From the NCBI GenBank assembly GCA_037446075.1, contig JBBIJH010000064.1:1-13497 (forward strand): a stretch of 13,497 nt of DNA. The letters run 5' to 3'. This stretch comes from JBBIJH01 sp037446075 (GTDB lineage: Bacteria > Bacteroidota > Ignavibacteria > UBA10030 > JAHEZR01). Both the position numbers and the translations under genes were made by a program. Of the stretch, positions 1 to 6,495 are shown piece by piece; the stretch's first letter is position 1; each line of letters begins with the position of its first letter. The notes below the pieces were generated by a model. The model searched no databases and was not told the DNA's origin. It was given only the letters and a program-made list of their open reading frames with translations.

Positions 1-202
1 GGCAATGTGCCGGCCTTCTCCATTCTACAAGGGAGGGTGACTCTTCGCTCTTCGTCGCATCCTCGGGCTGAAATGTTGATGCACCGAGATGACCGGTCTC
101 TTTCCTGGGGAACAATTTGAGGTTTGCGGAGAATTTGTTTATCATCCGCTTAGCTCCTGAGATGGGCTCATCTTGAATCCGACCGGATCACATTCTTGAC
201 AA
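1..202 (+). other. Leader region with possible tail of an upstream gene
   Basis: No recognisable gene is complete here. One forward frame is open from base 1 to a TGA ending at 120 (39 codons, beginning GNVPAFSILQ and ending SLSWGTI). It could be the C-terminus of a gene that starts before the window, but I do not recognise the family, and such a short open stretch can arise by chance. The other two forward frames close by about base 71. Bases 121-202 are non-coding; I see no strong promoter and no clear Shine-Dalgarno sequence ahead of the glycosyltransferase at 203. Confidence 0.25.
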
Positions 203-1348
203 ATGATTCCTCAGAAAATCCTGATCATTTCGGAGGGTCAACTTGGAGACCTACTCTTGTTGACGCCGGCCCTTCGCGCGACGAAACGGGCTTTCACTTC
301 CGCTAGGATATCCGTGCTCATAGTGGAGCGGCGGAAGGCCCCGATCTCGCGCTCGTCGCATGCGCCCATTTCCAAGGGTTCTCCCTTTCAGATAAACTCC
401 GTCCTTACCAGTAACCCGAACGTCGATGAGCTTCTTATCGTTGATCGCGATGCACTACGGTCCCTCTCAGGGCCAGTTCGACTGAAGGCTGAATTGGATG
501 TAGTAAGAGCGCTTCGGAAAGAAAACTTTGACGTTGCAATCTGCATGTTTCCTGAAGATCGGTTTGTACTCTGGGCATTCGCCTCTGGAGCGAAGATTCG
601 CGTCGGCCAGAGGGACCAACCGCTTCATTGGCTCCTCACACATAAGCCCGATTTGCGGAAAGACTCGCATGGCGTGCTTAAATACTACTGCGATCTAGTT
701 CGCGCCATCGGCGTCACGGTGGACTCCCAGGAGATGGAGTTCCGGATCTCTGAAAGGGGGAAGCGATGGGCGCAAGAGTTCCTGCTTGGGCAGAGAATTG
801 AAACGAGCAACCAGCTTGTCGCGGTACATCCCGGTGCGACTGGCAACTACAAGATATGGCCACCCGAATCATACGCGCGGCTCATCGACCGGCTGCAATC
901 CGAAGCCGATGTCACAGTCGTCCTTTGCTATGGAAGCCAAGATGGAGAAGTAGTGGACGCAATTAAGCGCAGCCTCCAGACTCACGTCCTTGAGGCCATC
1001 ACCGCGGATGATGTGGAAAAGCTCGGCGCGCTCCTGCAGCGATGTTGCTTGTGTGTGTCGAATGATTCCGGTCCACGTCATCTAGCAGCGGCGGTCGGTG
1101 TACCATCCCTTGCCTTTCTCCGGCAGTATCACGATTGGGAGTGGAAAGTCTACCCTGAGGATGATAACCATGCGACACTGCAGGGAACTGAGCGATGTCC
1201 AGCGTGTCCCAGTGGTGTATGCCTGGACAGAATACCAAAAAGCGAACGGTTTGGTAGCTACTGCATGAGGATGATCGGCGTTGAACAAGCCTTGATCCGT
1301 ATCCGCCAGCTTCTTAACAAACGGCCGTCGAGAGTAAGAACACAGTGA
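203..1348 (+). CDS. GT9 family glycosyltransferase (ADP-heptose:LPS heptosyltransferase-like)
   Basis: A 381-aa protein of the heptosyltransferase (GT-B fold, GT9) family. Members move a sugar, classically L-glycero-D-manno-heptose from ADP-heptose, onto the lipopolysaccharide core at the cytoplasmic face of the inner membrane. The N-terminal motif KILIISEGQLGDLLLLTPAL (residues 5-24) is the family's acceptor-side signature. The donor-side domain starts near VAVHPGATGNYKIWPP (206-221) and carries SNDSGPRHLAAAVGVPSLAF (286-305), the typical nucleotide-sugar-binding segment. A C-terminal cysteine cluster (C332, C335, C340, C354) resembles that of many GT9 proteins. No signal peptide is visible, as expected. 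The length is normal. The ATG start has no obvious Shine-Dalgarno sequence, but the signature begins directly after it. The stop overlaps the start of the following GT2 gene, so the two are probably cotranslated. The actual donor and acceptor sugars cannot be read from sequence. Confidence 0.9.
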   Translation: MIPQKILIISEGQLGDLLLLTPALRATKRAFTSARISVLIVERRKAPISRSSHAPISKGSPFQINSVLTSNPNVDELLIVDRDALRSLSGPVRLKAELDVVRALRKENFDVAICMFPEDRFVLWAFASGAKIRVGQRDQPLHWLLTHKPDLRKDSHGVLKYYCDLVRAIGVTVDSQEMEFRISERGKRWAQEFLLGQRIETSNQLVAVHPGATGNYKIWPPESYARLIDRLQSEADVTVVLCYGSQDGEVVDAIKRSLQTHVLEAITADDVEKLGALLQRCCLCVSNDSGPRHLAAAVGVPSLAFLRQYHDWEWKVYPEDDNHATLQGTERCPACPSGVCLDRIPKSERFGSYCMRMIGVEQALIRIRQLLNKRPSRVRTQ

Positions 1349-2163
1349 AAAAGTCCCTTACCCTTGTCGTTGCAGTCTACAATGCAGCCCGTTTTCTGGA
1401 GCTGATTCTCGCTGCGCTTGAGCGTCAATCCACGCACGACTTTGAGGTAATCATTGCCGATGACGGTTCCGGTCCGGAAGTTCGGCAGTTGCTTCAGTCA
1501 GCAGTTCACCGCCTTCCCTTTCCCCTCAAGCATCTCTGGCAGCCAGACGAGGGATTCAGAAAAAACATGATGCTGAATAAAGCCATCGCGGCTTCGGAGA
1601 CGGATTATCTCGTCTTCATCGATGGGGATTGCCTACCACATCATAAGTTTATCGAGGATCACCGGAACAATCGAATGTCTAACGCGATCCTGTGCGGGCG
1701 CCGTGTTTTTCTCAGTCGGCAGATGACGGAGAAGATCCAACGGAATGAGATTGTTTCAGGAAAGTACGAGAGGCTGAACGCGAAGCTTCTGCTCGATGGC
1801 CTACGCGGAGGCAGCAGACATCTTGAAGAGGGGATTCGGATTGAGAACCCGACGCTCAGGAAGGTTCTCCACCGCAAGCCGATAAGAATGCTGGGGTGTA
1901 ATTTCTCATTGGAAAAATCGCTCCTGGAGAGGATCAACGGTTTCAATGAGGATTACAAGGCGCCGGGCTTGGGCGAAGACTCGGATGTAGCGCACCGACT
2001 CTCACTGATTGGAGCGCGCTTTGTCGACCTCCGCCATCTCGCCCTTCTGTATCATCTTTACCACCCTCGGACTGTCGAAGCACAAGAGAACTGGCGCATC
2101 TACACGGCCACACTTGCCTCGCAGGACCCGGTGTGTCGGAATGGGCTCCGTAAGATCCCGTGA
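1345..2163 (+). CDS. GT2 family glycosyltransferase
   Basis: A 272-aa GT-A fold glycosyltransferase of family 2. It starts at GTG within the overlap GTGA, whose TGA ends the GT9 gene, so translation is coupled. Visible motifs are the N-terminal LVVAVYNAARFLE (7-19), ADD (38-40) for the nucleotide, and FIDGDC (91-96), the metal-binding DXD-type site. GCNFSLEKS (184-192) is followed by the acidic GLGEDSD (208-214) that normally supplies the catalytic base, then histidines at H237 and H240. The C-terminal arrangement resembles GT2 proteins with a galactosyltransferase-like C-terminal segment. No transmembrane helices are apparent, so it is probably a soluble or peripheral inner-membrane enzyme. 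Coupling to a GT9 enzyme suggests that both add sugars to the same surface glycan, such as LPS core or O-antigen; that is inference. Substrate unknown. Confidence 0.88.
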   Translation: MKKSLTLVVAVYNAARFLELILAALERQSTHDFEVIIADDGSGPEVRQLLQSAVHRLPFPLKHLWQPDEGFRKNMMLNKAIAASETDYLVFIDGDCLPHHKFIEDHRNNRMSNAILCGRRVFLSRQMTEKIQRNEIVSGKYERLNAKLLLDGLRGGSRHLEEGIRIENPTLRKVLHRKPIRMLGCNFSLEKSLLERINGFNEDYKAPGLGEDSDVAHRLSLIGARFVDLRHLALLYHLYHPRTVEAQENWRIYTATLASQDPVCRNGLRKIP

Positions 2164-2188
2164 GATCAACCTCAACGGATCGACATCC

Positions 2189-2323
2189 ATGAAGAAACCC
2201 CGCAAGAGAATTCCCGTGCCGAAAAAGCCGCCTAAGGTTGAGGTGCCAAAGAAGGCCTATAGCCGTAAAAGGGAAAAAGAGAGACTTCGCCAGGCGATGA
2301 AGGGCGTTGACAACAACCAGTGA
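2189..2323 (+). CDS. Small highly basic hypothetical protein (44 aa)
   Basis: A 44-residue reading frame starting at ATG 2189, 25 bases after the GT2 stop. It is rich in lysine, arginine and proline: 17 of 44 residues are K or R, with a PVPKKPPKVEVPKK segment followed by a charged helix-prone SRKREKERLRQ stretch. The frame stays open upstream into the GT2 gene, but that part reads as shadow, and the lysine-rich character begins at this ATG. No family is recognised. Composition suggests a nucleic-acid- or ribosome-associated protein, but that is only inference. It is followed 12 bases later by another small gene. The Shine-Dalgarno signal is poor. It may be a real small gene or a chance open frame; the neighbouring small genes raise the odds that it is real. 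Confidence 0.5.
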   Translation: MKKPRKRIPVPKKPPKVEVPKKAYSRKREKERLRQAMKGVDNNQ

Positions 2324-2335
2324 AAGTTGTATCTT

Positions 2336-2539
2336 ATGGCCGTGGAAGTAGAGAAGAGCCAGCCCGAAGCAGGGCTGAATGAAAAGAAAGCGCTCCTCGA
2401 CGACAAGATTTCGAGGGAGGCAAATTCATCAATCCACTTCTGGCAATACTGTGCGAACTGTGGACACAAGCTCGAACCGTTTCGATGCAAACTGGTCTGT
2501 CCGAACTGTGGGTTCTTCCATTCGTGTAGCGAGCCATAG
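2336..2539 (+). CDS. Small zinc-ribbon protein (67 aa)
   Basis: A 67-aa protein with an acidic/charged N-terminal half and a compact C-terminal zinc ribbon. Six cysteines lie at C39, C42, C51, C55, C58 and C64, in the pattern CANCGHKLEPFRCKLVCPNC followed by GFFHSCS. The two CxxC-type knuckles (39/42 and 55/58) are what a zinc ribbon needs; the conserved-looking RCK before the second knuckle and SC after it recall short uncharacterised zinc-ribbon proteins of several Gram-negative phyla. I chose ATG 2336; an in-frame TTG at 2327 would add three residues. The gene lies between two small basic genes and upstream of folP. Function unknown; nucleic-acid binding or a structural metal site are both possible. 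Confidence 0.75.
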   Translation: MAVEVEKSQPEAGLNEKKALLDDKISREANSSIHFWQYCANCGHKLEPFRCKLVCPNCGFFHSCSEP

Positions 2540-2560
2540 GGAATCCAGAGTAGAACTCGA

Positions 2561-2731
2561 ATGAACAAGAAAAAAAAACTGGTGCTCAAGAAGCATCGGA
2601 AGAAGGAGAAGAAACGCAAGGCGAAGCTGAAAGCTCTCCGAGAGGCAGTGAAGCAAGCGCGTCCTGAGACTCAGAAGCATCACCTAGAAGAGGCAACGCC
2701 GAGTTCAGTTCAGGGCCTCTTGGCTTCCTGA
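2561..2731 (+). CDS. Small lysine-rich hypothetical protein (56 aa)
   Basis: ATG 2561 opens a 56-codon frame ending in TGA at 2731, 21 bases after the zinc-ribbon gene. The first 34 residues hold 18 lysines or arginines (core LVLKKHRKKEKKRKAKLKAL), typical of very small ribosome- or RNA-associated proteins. The last 20 residues are neutral to acidic. The pattern loosely recalls the KKHRKK-type basic motif of small mitochondrial/bacterial ribosomal proteins, but I cannot assign a family. An uninterrupted run of nine adenines (2570-2578) sits at codons 4-6 and is a possible slippage site. Whether it is expressed is uncertain; placement, strand and clean boundaries support a real gene. Confidence 0.6.
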   Translation: MNKKKKLVLKKHRKKEKKRKAKLKALREAVKQARPETQKHHLEEATPSSVQGLLAS

Positions 2732-2737
2732 GTTAGA

Positions 2738-2766
2738 TTGCTTGTCTCGCACGTTTTCTTTACATT
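2738..2766 (+). promoter_or_regulatory. Candidate sigma70-type promoter for folP
   Basis: TTGCTT (2738-2743) and TACATT (2761-2766) are separated by exactly 17 bases, giving a plausible -35/-10 pair 33 bases ahead of the folP ATG. It lies in the only non-coding gap (2732-2799) between the small-gene cluster and folP. Match quality is moderate and no start site has been mapped. Confidence 0.45.
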
Positions 2767-2799
2767 CACCTCGGTAATCATATCTCCCACACTCAGTCG

Positions 2800-3666
2800 A
2801 TGCCTGTCCTGAAGCGATGCCTTTACCGGTTTGGCACGATTCAATACGATCTCTCGACGCGAACATTCCTCGTCGGGGTGTTGAATGTCACGCCCGACTC
2901 CTTTTCAGACGGTGGTAAATTCTTCGATCGGAAGCGGGCGGTCGAACACGGGCTCAGAATGGTGGAGGAAGGAGCGGACTTCATCGACGTGGGAGGAGAG
3001 TCCACACGGCCTGGCTCTGAGCCAATTCCAGTCGACGAAGAGTTACGGCGCGTTCTTCCCGTCATCGAAGGCCTCGCGGCAAAAGTTACGGTTCCAATTT
3101 CAATCGATACGTATAAGGCTGCAGTTGCAAAGAGGGCGTTGGAAGCGGGCGCGACAATCGTCAATGATATCACGGGCCTGCGCTTCGATCCGGAGATGGT
3201 TCATGTGATTGTGGGGTGCGATGCATCGGTGATAATTATGCATATGCAGGGAACTCCGAAGACGATGCAGCAAAATCCGGTCTATGCAGAGGTGGTTAGC
3301 GAAGTCAGAACCTTTCTATCCAAGCAGGCGGCTTTTGCAGAAAAGCAGGGCATCAGTCAGATTCTCATCGACCCGGGGATTGGATTTGGGAAGAGGCTGG
3401 AACACAATCTGGAAATCTTCCGGCGCCTGAACGAATTCACAGTCCTTGGCTATCCTCTGCTCATTGGACCCTCACGGAAATCCTTCATTGGAACAATCCT
3501 GAACCTCCCCGTCGATTCCCGTTTCGAAGGAACGGCTGCGGCAGTTGCAGTCTCCATCCTCAACGGTGCCAACCTCGTTCGAGTCCATGATGTTCAGGCG
3601 ATGAAGCGGGTGTCCATGGTTGTGGACGCCATCAAGAGAGGAGCTATCGAAAGTGCCCTCGTATGA
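2800..3666 (+). CDS. folP: Dihydropteroate synthase
   Basis: A 288-aa TIM-barrel enzyme that condenses 6-hydroxymethyl-7,8-dihydropterin pyrophosphate with p-aminobenzoate to make 7,8-dihydropteroate, a step of folate synthesis and the target of sulfonamides. All family signatures are present in order: GVLNVTPDSFSDGG (26-39), GGESTRPGS (65-73), SIDTYK (101-106), VNDITG (121-126), MHMQGTPKTMQ (147-157), DPGIGFGK (191-198), GPSRKSFIG (223-231) and RVHDV (261-265). The length is normal and nothing essential is missing. The ATG start gives a short N-terminal lead-in before the barrel. A candidate promoter lies just upstream. The 3' end overlaps the start of pcm, suggesting coupled expression, although the two enzymes belong to different pathways. 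Confidence 0.97.
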   Translation: MPVLKRCLYRFGTIQYDLSTRTFLVGVLNVTPDSFSDGGKFFDRKRAVEHGLRMVEEGADFIDVGGESTRPGSEPIPVDEELRRVLPVIEGLAAKVTVPISIDTYKAAVAKRALEAGATIVNDITGLRFDPEMVHVIVGCDASVIIMHMQGTPKTMQQNPVYAEVVSEVRTFLSKQAAFAEKQGISQILIDPGIGFGKRLEHNLEIFRRLNEFTVLGYPLLIGPSRKSFIGTILNLPVDSRFEGTAAAVAVSILNGANLVRVHDVQAMKRVSMVVDAIKRGAIESALV

Positions 3667-4288
3667 GCGGGCTCGCAGGGAGATGGTCAATCTCCTGAGG
3701 GAAAGAGGCATCTCTGAGCCCAGAGTCCTGAAGGCGTTCGAGAGAGTTCCCCGACATCTCTTTGTGCCGAAAGCTTTTCAAAGTCGTGCCTACGACGACT
3801 GTGCACTCCCGATCGGGTGTTCGCAGACGATATCTCAGCCTTATACTGTTGCCTTTATGACCGAGTGCTTGCAAGTTAAAGAAGGGGATAAGGTGTTGGA
3901 GGTTGGTACGGGTTCAGGATATCAGGCGTGCATTCTCGCAGAGATGGGTGCGCGGGTATTCTCGATCGAGCGCCATGCTGAGTTGCTATTGGAAGCGCGG
4001 AAGGTGATTGAGAAGTTGAAATATGTCATTGCGACAAAAGTTGGAGATGGGACTGTCGGCTGGTCGGAGTTTGCACCGTTTGATGGTATCATAGTGACGG
4101 CAGGGGCACCACAGATTCCAGAGCCGCTCATGAAACAGCTTTCAGAAGGGGGCCGGCTCGTGATCCCGATCGGTGACCTCGAGATGCAGCAAATGAACAT
4201 TGTGACCCGCCACGGGGATGAATACGACATCAAGGAAGTGTTTGGTTTCAAGTTTGTACCTCTCATAGGAAAAAAAGGCTGGTCGTAA
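3653..4288 (+). CDS. pcm: Protein-L-isoaspartate O-methyltransferase
   Basis: S-adenosylmethionine-dependent enzyme that methylates L-isoaspartyl residues in aged proteins, starting their repair. From GTG 3653 the protein has 211 residues. It shows the family's QTISQP (58-63), the SAM-binding VLEVGTGSGYQ (81-91), an acidic residue ending strand 2 (E106 in SIERH), VGDGTVGW (130-137) and VTAGAPQIPEPL (148-159). I prefer GTG 3653 because GAGAGGAG (3636-3643) is a good Shine-Dalgarno sequence nine bases upstream, and family members usually begin shortly before an ARRxMVxxLRxRGI-like segment. An ATG at 3620 would add 11 residues and an ATG at 3683 would remove 10. With the chosen start, the gene overlaps folP by 14 bases. 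No signal peptide is seen, so it is cytoplasmic. Confidence 0.93.
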   Translation: MPSYERARREMVNLLRERGISEPRVLKAFERVPRHLFVPKAFQSRAYDDCALPIGCSQTISQPYTVAFMTECLQVKEGDKVLEVGTGSGYQACILAEMGARVFSIERHAELLLEARKVIEKLKYVIATKVGDGTVGWSEFAPFDGIIVTAGAPQIPEPLMKQLSEGGRLVIPIGDLEMQQMNIVTRHGDEYDIKEVFGFKFVPLIGKKGWS

Positions 4289-4301
4289 AAGAAGTTTCGT
4301 T

Positions 4302-4318
4302 CCCCCCCTCCCTCCCCC
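4302..4318 (-). other. Potential G-quadruplex on the minus strand
   Basis: The + strand carries C7-T-C3-T-C5 between pcm and miaA. The complementary strand therefore has G5-A-G3-A-G7, and the last run can be divided into two G-triplets with a one-base loop, giving four G-tracts. This satisfies the usual G3N1-7 quadruplex pattern. It would form in the template strand of the genes here; the RNA would be C-rich. No function is demonstrated. Confidence 0.5.
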
Positions 4319-4362
4319 GGGTTTTCTGACTCGCTTGAGCAAGGTTATTTCTAGTAAGGTCG

Positions 4363-5292
4363 ATGAGCGGAATCCTCCTGTGCATTGTTGGGCCAACAGC
4401 GTCTGGAAAAACTTTAGTGGCGCTCGACGTCGCGAAGTCTCTCGATGGCGAAATCATCTCAGCAGACTCACGTCAGGTCTACAAATACCTCGACGTCGGA
4501 ACGGCCAAGCCGAGCATCGAGCAGCGGCGCCAGGTGAGGCATTATTTCGTTGACGAGTTAGACCCTAGCGAGGATTTCAACGCGGGTGAGTTTGGTAAAC
4601 GAGGGAGAGACATCGTCGAGGACATTTTCCGAAGGAAAAAAGTGCCCTTGGTTGTGGGGGGATCGGGGCTTTATGTACAGTCCTTGATTGACGGATTCTT
4701 TGAAGGGCCGCCGAGGGATGGGGAAATCCGAGAGCGACTTTATCGACAGCTCGAAGAGGCGGGAGTGGAGGCACTCCTGCAAAAGCTTAAAACAGTTGAT
4801 CCGGCGTCCGCAAACAAGATGCTTCCAAGTAACACGCGCAGAATTATTCGTGCACTCGAGGTCTATGAGATAACTGGCTCTCCAATTTCCGCTTTGCAGG
4901 AACAGAAAGCCGAGATCACATTCACCCCCCTGTTGGTTGGACTCAGCTGGGACCGGAAGCTGCTGTACGCCCGAATCAACGAGCGGGTCGATTCGATGCT
5001 CCAGGCGGGATTGATCGAAGAAGTGAGGAAGTTGAAGAACATGGGATACACTGAAAGGCTAAATTCTCTTCAGACCGTAGGCTATCAGGAGGCATTCCGT
5101 TATCTGAGGGGGGAGATAGACTATGACACGATGGTGGAGTTGATCAAGCGCAACTCGCGCCGATTCGCAAAGCGGCAGCTCACGTGGTTCAGGCGGGACA
5201 AGAGGATTCACTGGATAGCAGTCAAACGGGAAATGGACTTTCCCACTGTCGCTAAGAGTATTGTGAAGATGTACAAGTCTTCCTCGCACTAA
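4363..5292 (+). CDS. miaA: tRNA dimethylallyltransferase
   Basis: A 309-aa enzyme that transfers a dimethylallyl group from dimethylallyl diphosphate to N6 of adenosine-37 in tRNAs reading codons that start with U, supporting accurate decoding. Seen in order: the P-loop GPTASGKT (10-17); ADSRQVYKYLDVGTAKP (34-50), including the catalytic-site aspartate D35 and the TAKP pyrophosphate-binding segment; GGSGLYVQSLIDG (99-111); NTRRIIRALEVYEITG (157-172); and, toward the C-terminus, SLQTVGYQE and a basic RRFAKRQLTWFRRD tRNA-contacting segment. Length is normal. ATG 4363 is the natural start because the P-loop begins nine residues later; the upstream TAAGGT is a weak ribosome-binding site. It lies 74 bases after pcm. 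No hfq follows, unlike in many proteobacteria. Confidence 0.97.
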   Translation: MSGILLCIVGPTASGKTLVALDVAKSLDGEIISADSRQVYKYLDVGTAKPSIEQRRQVRHYFVDELDPSEDFNAGEFGKRGRDIVEDIFRRKKVPLVVGGSGLYVQSLIDGFFEGPPRDGEIRERLYRQLEEAGVEALLQKLKTVDPASANKMLPSNTRRIIRALEVYEITGSPISALQEQKAEITFTPLLVGLSWDRKLLYARINERVDSMLQAGLIEEVRKLKNMGYTERLNSLQTVGYQEAFRYLRGEIDYDTMVELIKRNSRRFAKRQLTWFRRDKRIHWIAVKREMDFPTVAKSIVKMYKSSSH

Positions 5293-5358
5293 CCGGAGTT
5301 TTCCCTCTCTGTTCCTGCCTTGATCGCTTGCACGTTGTACCTCCCTGAGTTAGCCTAA

Positions 5359-5376
5359 TTCACTGGGATGAGTGAA
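5359..5376. repeat. Small inverted repeat between miaA and the tRNA
   Basis: TTCACT (5359-5364) and AGTGAA (5371-5376) can pair around a six-base loop in the 202-base gap after miaA. It is AT-rich for a terminator and has no T-run on either strand, so I do not call it one. It could be an operator or chance. Apart from this and the tRNA promoter, nothing else is visible in the gap. Confidence 0.25.
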
Positions 5377-5431
5377 AAAGGTAGACGGAGAAACACACTC
5401 TCAGGATTTATGGATGCCAGCAGCTTCAACC

Positions 5432-5460
5432 TTGCATTTGATTCTCCCCTTTCGTATAAT
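5432..5460 (+). promoter_or_regulatory. Strong sigma70-type promoter for tRNA-Pro
   Basis: TTGCAT (5432-5437), a 17-base spacer and a perfect TATAAT (5455-5460) form the best promoter in the window. Transcription would start near 5467, leaving a leader of roughly 28 bases before the mature 5' end of the tRNA at 5495. This is a typical arrangement for a tRNA gene. Since no terminator is visible after the tRNA, it may also drive the two downstream genes. Confidence 0.75.
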
Positions 5461-5494
5461 CGGTTTAGCTTTGCCAAATAGTATCAGCCGAACT

Positions 5495-5569
5495 CGGGGC
5501 GTGGCTCAGTCTGGCTAGAGCGCTTGGTTCGGGACCAAGAGGTCCCCGGTTCGAATCCGGGCGCCCCGA
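5495..5569 (+). tRNA. tRNA-Pro (anticodon CGG)
   Basis: A complete 75-base cloverleaf. The acceptor stem pairs CGGGGCG (5495-5501) with CGCCCCG (5562-5568), followed by discriminator A at 5569. The D stem is GCTC/GAGC (5504-5507, 5518-5521). The anticodon stem CTTGG/CCAAG (5523-5527, 5535-5539) encloses TTCGGGA, giving anticodon CGG at 5530-5532, which reads the proline codon CCG. The T arm is CCCGG-TTCGAAT-CCGGG (5545-5561). The bases after the discriminator are CAA, so the CCA end is not encoded and must be added by tRNA nucleotidyltransferase. The promoter lies upstream and an Lrp-like gene begins 61 bases downstream. Confidence 0.97.
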
Positions 5570-5630
5570 CAAAGATTTCGCACTCCAATTCAGCACTGCT
5601 TGAATACCCACATCGGAGGAGCATCCCACC

Positions 5631-5861
5631 ATGCAAGCATACATCCTCATCGAAGCACAGGGAGGGAAAGCCAAGAAGGTCTATCAAAAGATCGAAGGCC
5701 TGCGCGGGGTGAAGACAGCCCACGTCGTGACGGGGCCGTACGACATGATCGTTCTCGCCGAGGGCAAAGATATCAGCGAGATCGGGGATTTCGTCCTCTC
5801 TAGGATCCGGCAAATTGACGGTGTGGAGAAGACTCTCACCTGCGTTGTTGTTGACATGTAG
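5631..5861 (+). CDS. Stand-alone Lrp/AsnC ligand-binding (RAM) domain protein
   Basis: A 76-aa protein consisting only of the effector-binding and oligomerisation domain of Lrp/AsnC regulators, with no DNA-binding helix-turn-helix. It matches the usual beta-alpha-beta-beta-alpha-beta pattern: MQAYILIEAQ (1-10), a helix at 12-22, GVKTAHVVTGPYDMIVLAEG (26-45) containing the hallmark GPYD (35-38), a helix near 48-61, and a final strand TLTCVVVDM. Family knowledge: such proteins form ring-like oligomers that bind amino acids or other small ligands and may modulate full-length Lrp proteins; this one's ligand is unknown. GGAGG (5615-5619) is a good ribosome-binding site before ATG 5631. It follows tRNA-Pro with no visible terminator and precedes a response regulator by 21 bases. 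Confidence 0.9.
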   Translation: MQAYILIEAQGGKAKKVYQKIEGLRGVKTAHVVTGPYDMIVLAEGKDISEIGDFVLSRIRQIDGVEKTLTCVVVDM

Positions 5862-5882
5862 CGCTCTTCTCCTGAAGCACGG

Positions 5883-6299
5883 ATGTTAAAAATACTGCTG
5901 GTTGAGGACAACCTCGAGCACGCTAAACTTATCGAACTCATCCTCAGGCGCAAGAAAGTGCCAGTCGAGGTCTCTATCGCCCGCGACGGCAGCGAGGCAC
6001 TCGAGCGTTTTCGCGCGCTTTCTCACCGAGTCCAGCAGAAAAAAACTCCGCAGCCTGACCTTATCCTGCTCGACTTGAACACTCCTCGTCTCGATGGTCG
6101 AGACCTTCTGCATCACCTGAAAACCGCAAGGGCCTTGAGAAACGTCCCCGTCGTTGTGATTAGCACATCAAATCGACCTGAGGATAGGCTCTTTGCTGAA
6201 CGAGAAGGTGCTGCCCAGTATATCTGCAAGTCTGGCAGCTTCGAAGAGTGGAGCCGAAAACTTGTCGAGTCCGCCAGGCGGGTAGTACGAGAGAGGTGA
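5883..6299 (+). CDS. Single-domain response regulator (Rcp1/CheY-like receiver)
   Basis: A 138-aa receiver domain with no output domain. Residues of the phosphorylation site are present: the acidic pair E8-D9 (LLVEDN), phospho-acceptor D64 in LILLDLNTPRLDG (60-72), the S94-T95 switch position in VVISTSN, and K116 in CKSGS. The LNTPRLDG wording and the charged insertion at about 44-57 (RALSHRVQQKKTPQ) resemble the Rcp1-like group, which is often partnered with phytochrome or hybrid histidine kinases. No kinase is in the window, so the partner is encoded elsewhere. The start ATG 5883 lies 21 bases after the Lrp-like gene, so the two could be cotranscribed; the ribosome-binding site is weak. Output pathway unknown. 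Confidence 0.92.
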   Translation: MLKILLVEDNLEHAKLIELILRRKKVPVEVSIARDGSEALERFRALSHRVQQKKTPQPDLILLDLNTPRLDGRDLLHHLKTARALRNVPVVVISTSNRPEDRLFAEREGAAQYICKSGSFEEWSRKLVESARRVVRER

Positions 6300-6368
6300 T
6301 CTTCCTGAACCCCGCCCCTGTTTCTTCTTCGTTCCGAATCTCCAAAGTGTGGGTCTAACTGGGGTGAC

Positions 6369-6397
6369 TTGACAATTCGATGGATCTACTGTATCAG
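6369..6397 (+). promoter_or_regulatory. Candidate promoter with perfect TTGACA -35 box
   Basis: TTGACA (6369-6374), a 17-base spacer and TATCAG (6392-6397). The -35 box is perfect, the -10 matches four of six consensus positions. It is about 370 bases ahead of der, so it would give a long leader or a separate small RNA. Confidence 0.4.
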
Positions 6398-6495
6398 GAA
6401 TGCGAGGGCGCAGGCCCCGAACCGAAGGCCAACTACTCCTATCTCGAGCGACCTAACCCCTTGGATTGCTAGGCGCACCCGAGATCGCCTCTACA

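Noticed and set aside
2009..2323. A 104-codon frame starting inside the GT2 gene.
   Set aside because: The first 60 codons overlap the conserved GT2 C-terminus in another frame and look like shadow; only the part from ATG 2189 has a distinct composition.
2690..2720. AAGAGGC and GCCTCTT near 2693 and 2715 as a terminator before folP.
   Set aside because: The arms lie in the coding end of the small gene, the loop is long and no T-run follows.
4289..4330. C-tract followed by GGGTTTT after pcm as an intrinsic terminator.
   Set aside because: CCCGGG has no loop and the T-run is only four bases; a hairpin is not credible.
5484..5813. A 109-codon minus-strand open frame crossing the tRNA, containing GAPGFEPGTSWSRTKRS; a second one at 5465-5674 contains RPDSNRGPLGPEPS.
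   Set aside because: These are the familiar spurious peptides produced by translating the reverse strand of tRNA genes. The tRNA cloverleaf is complete on the + strand.
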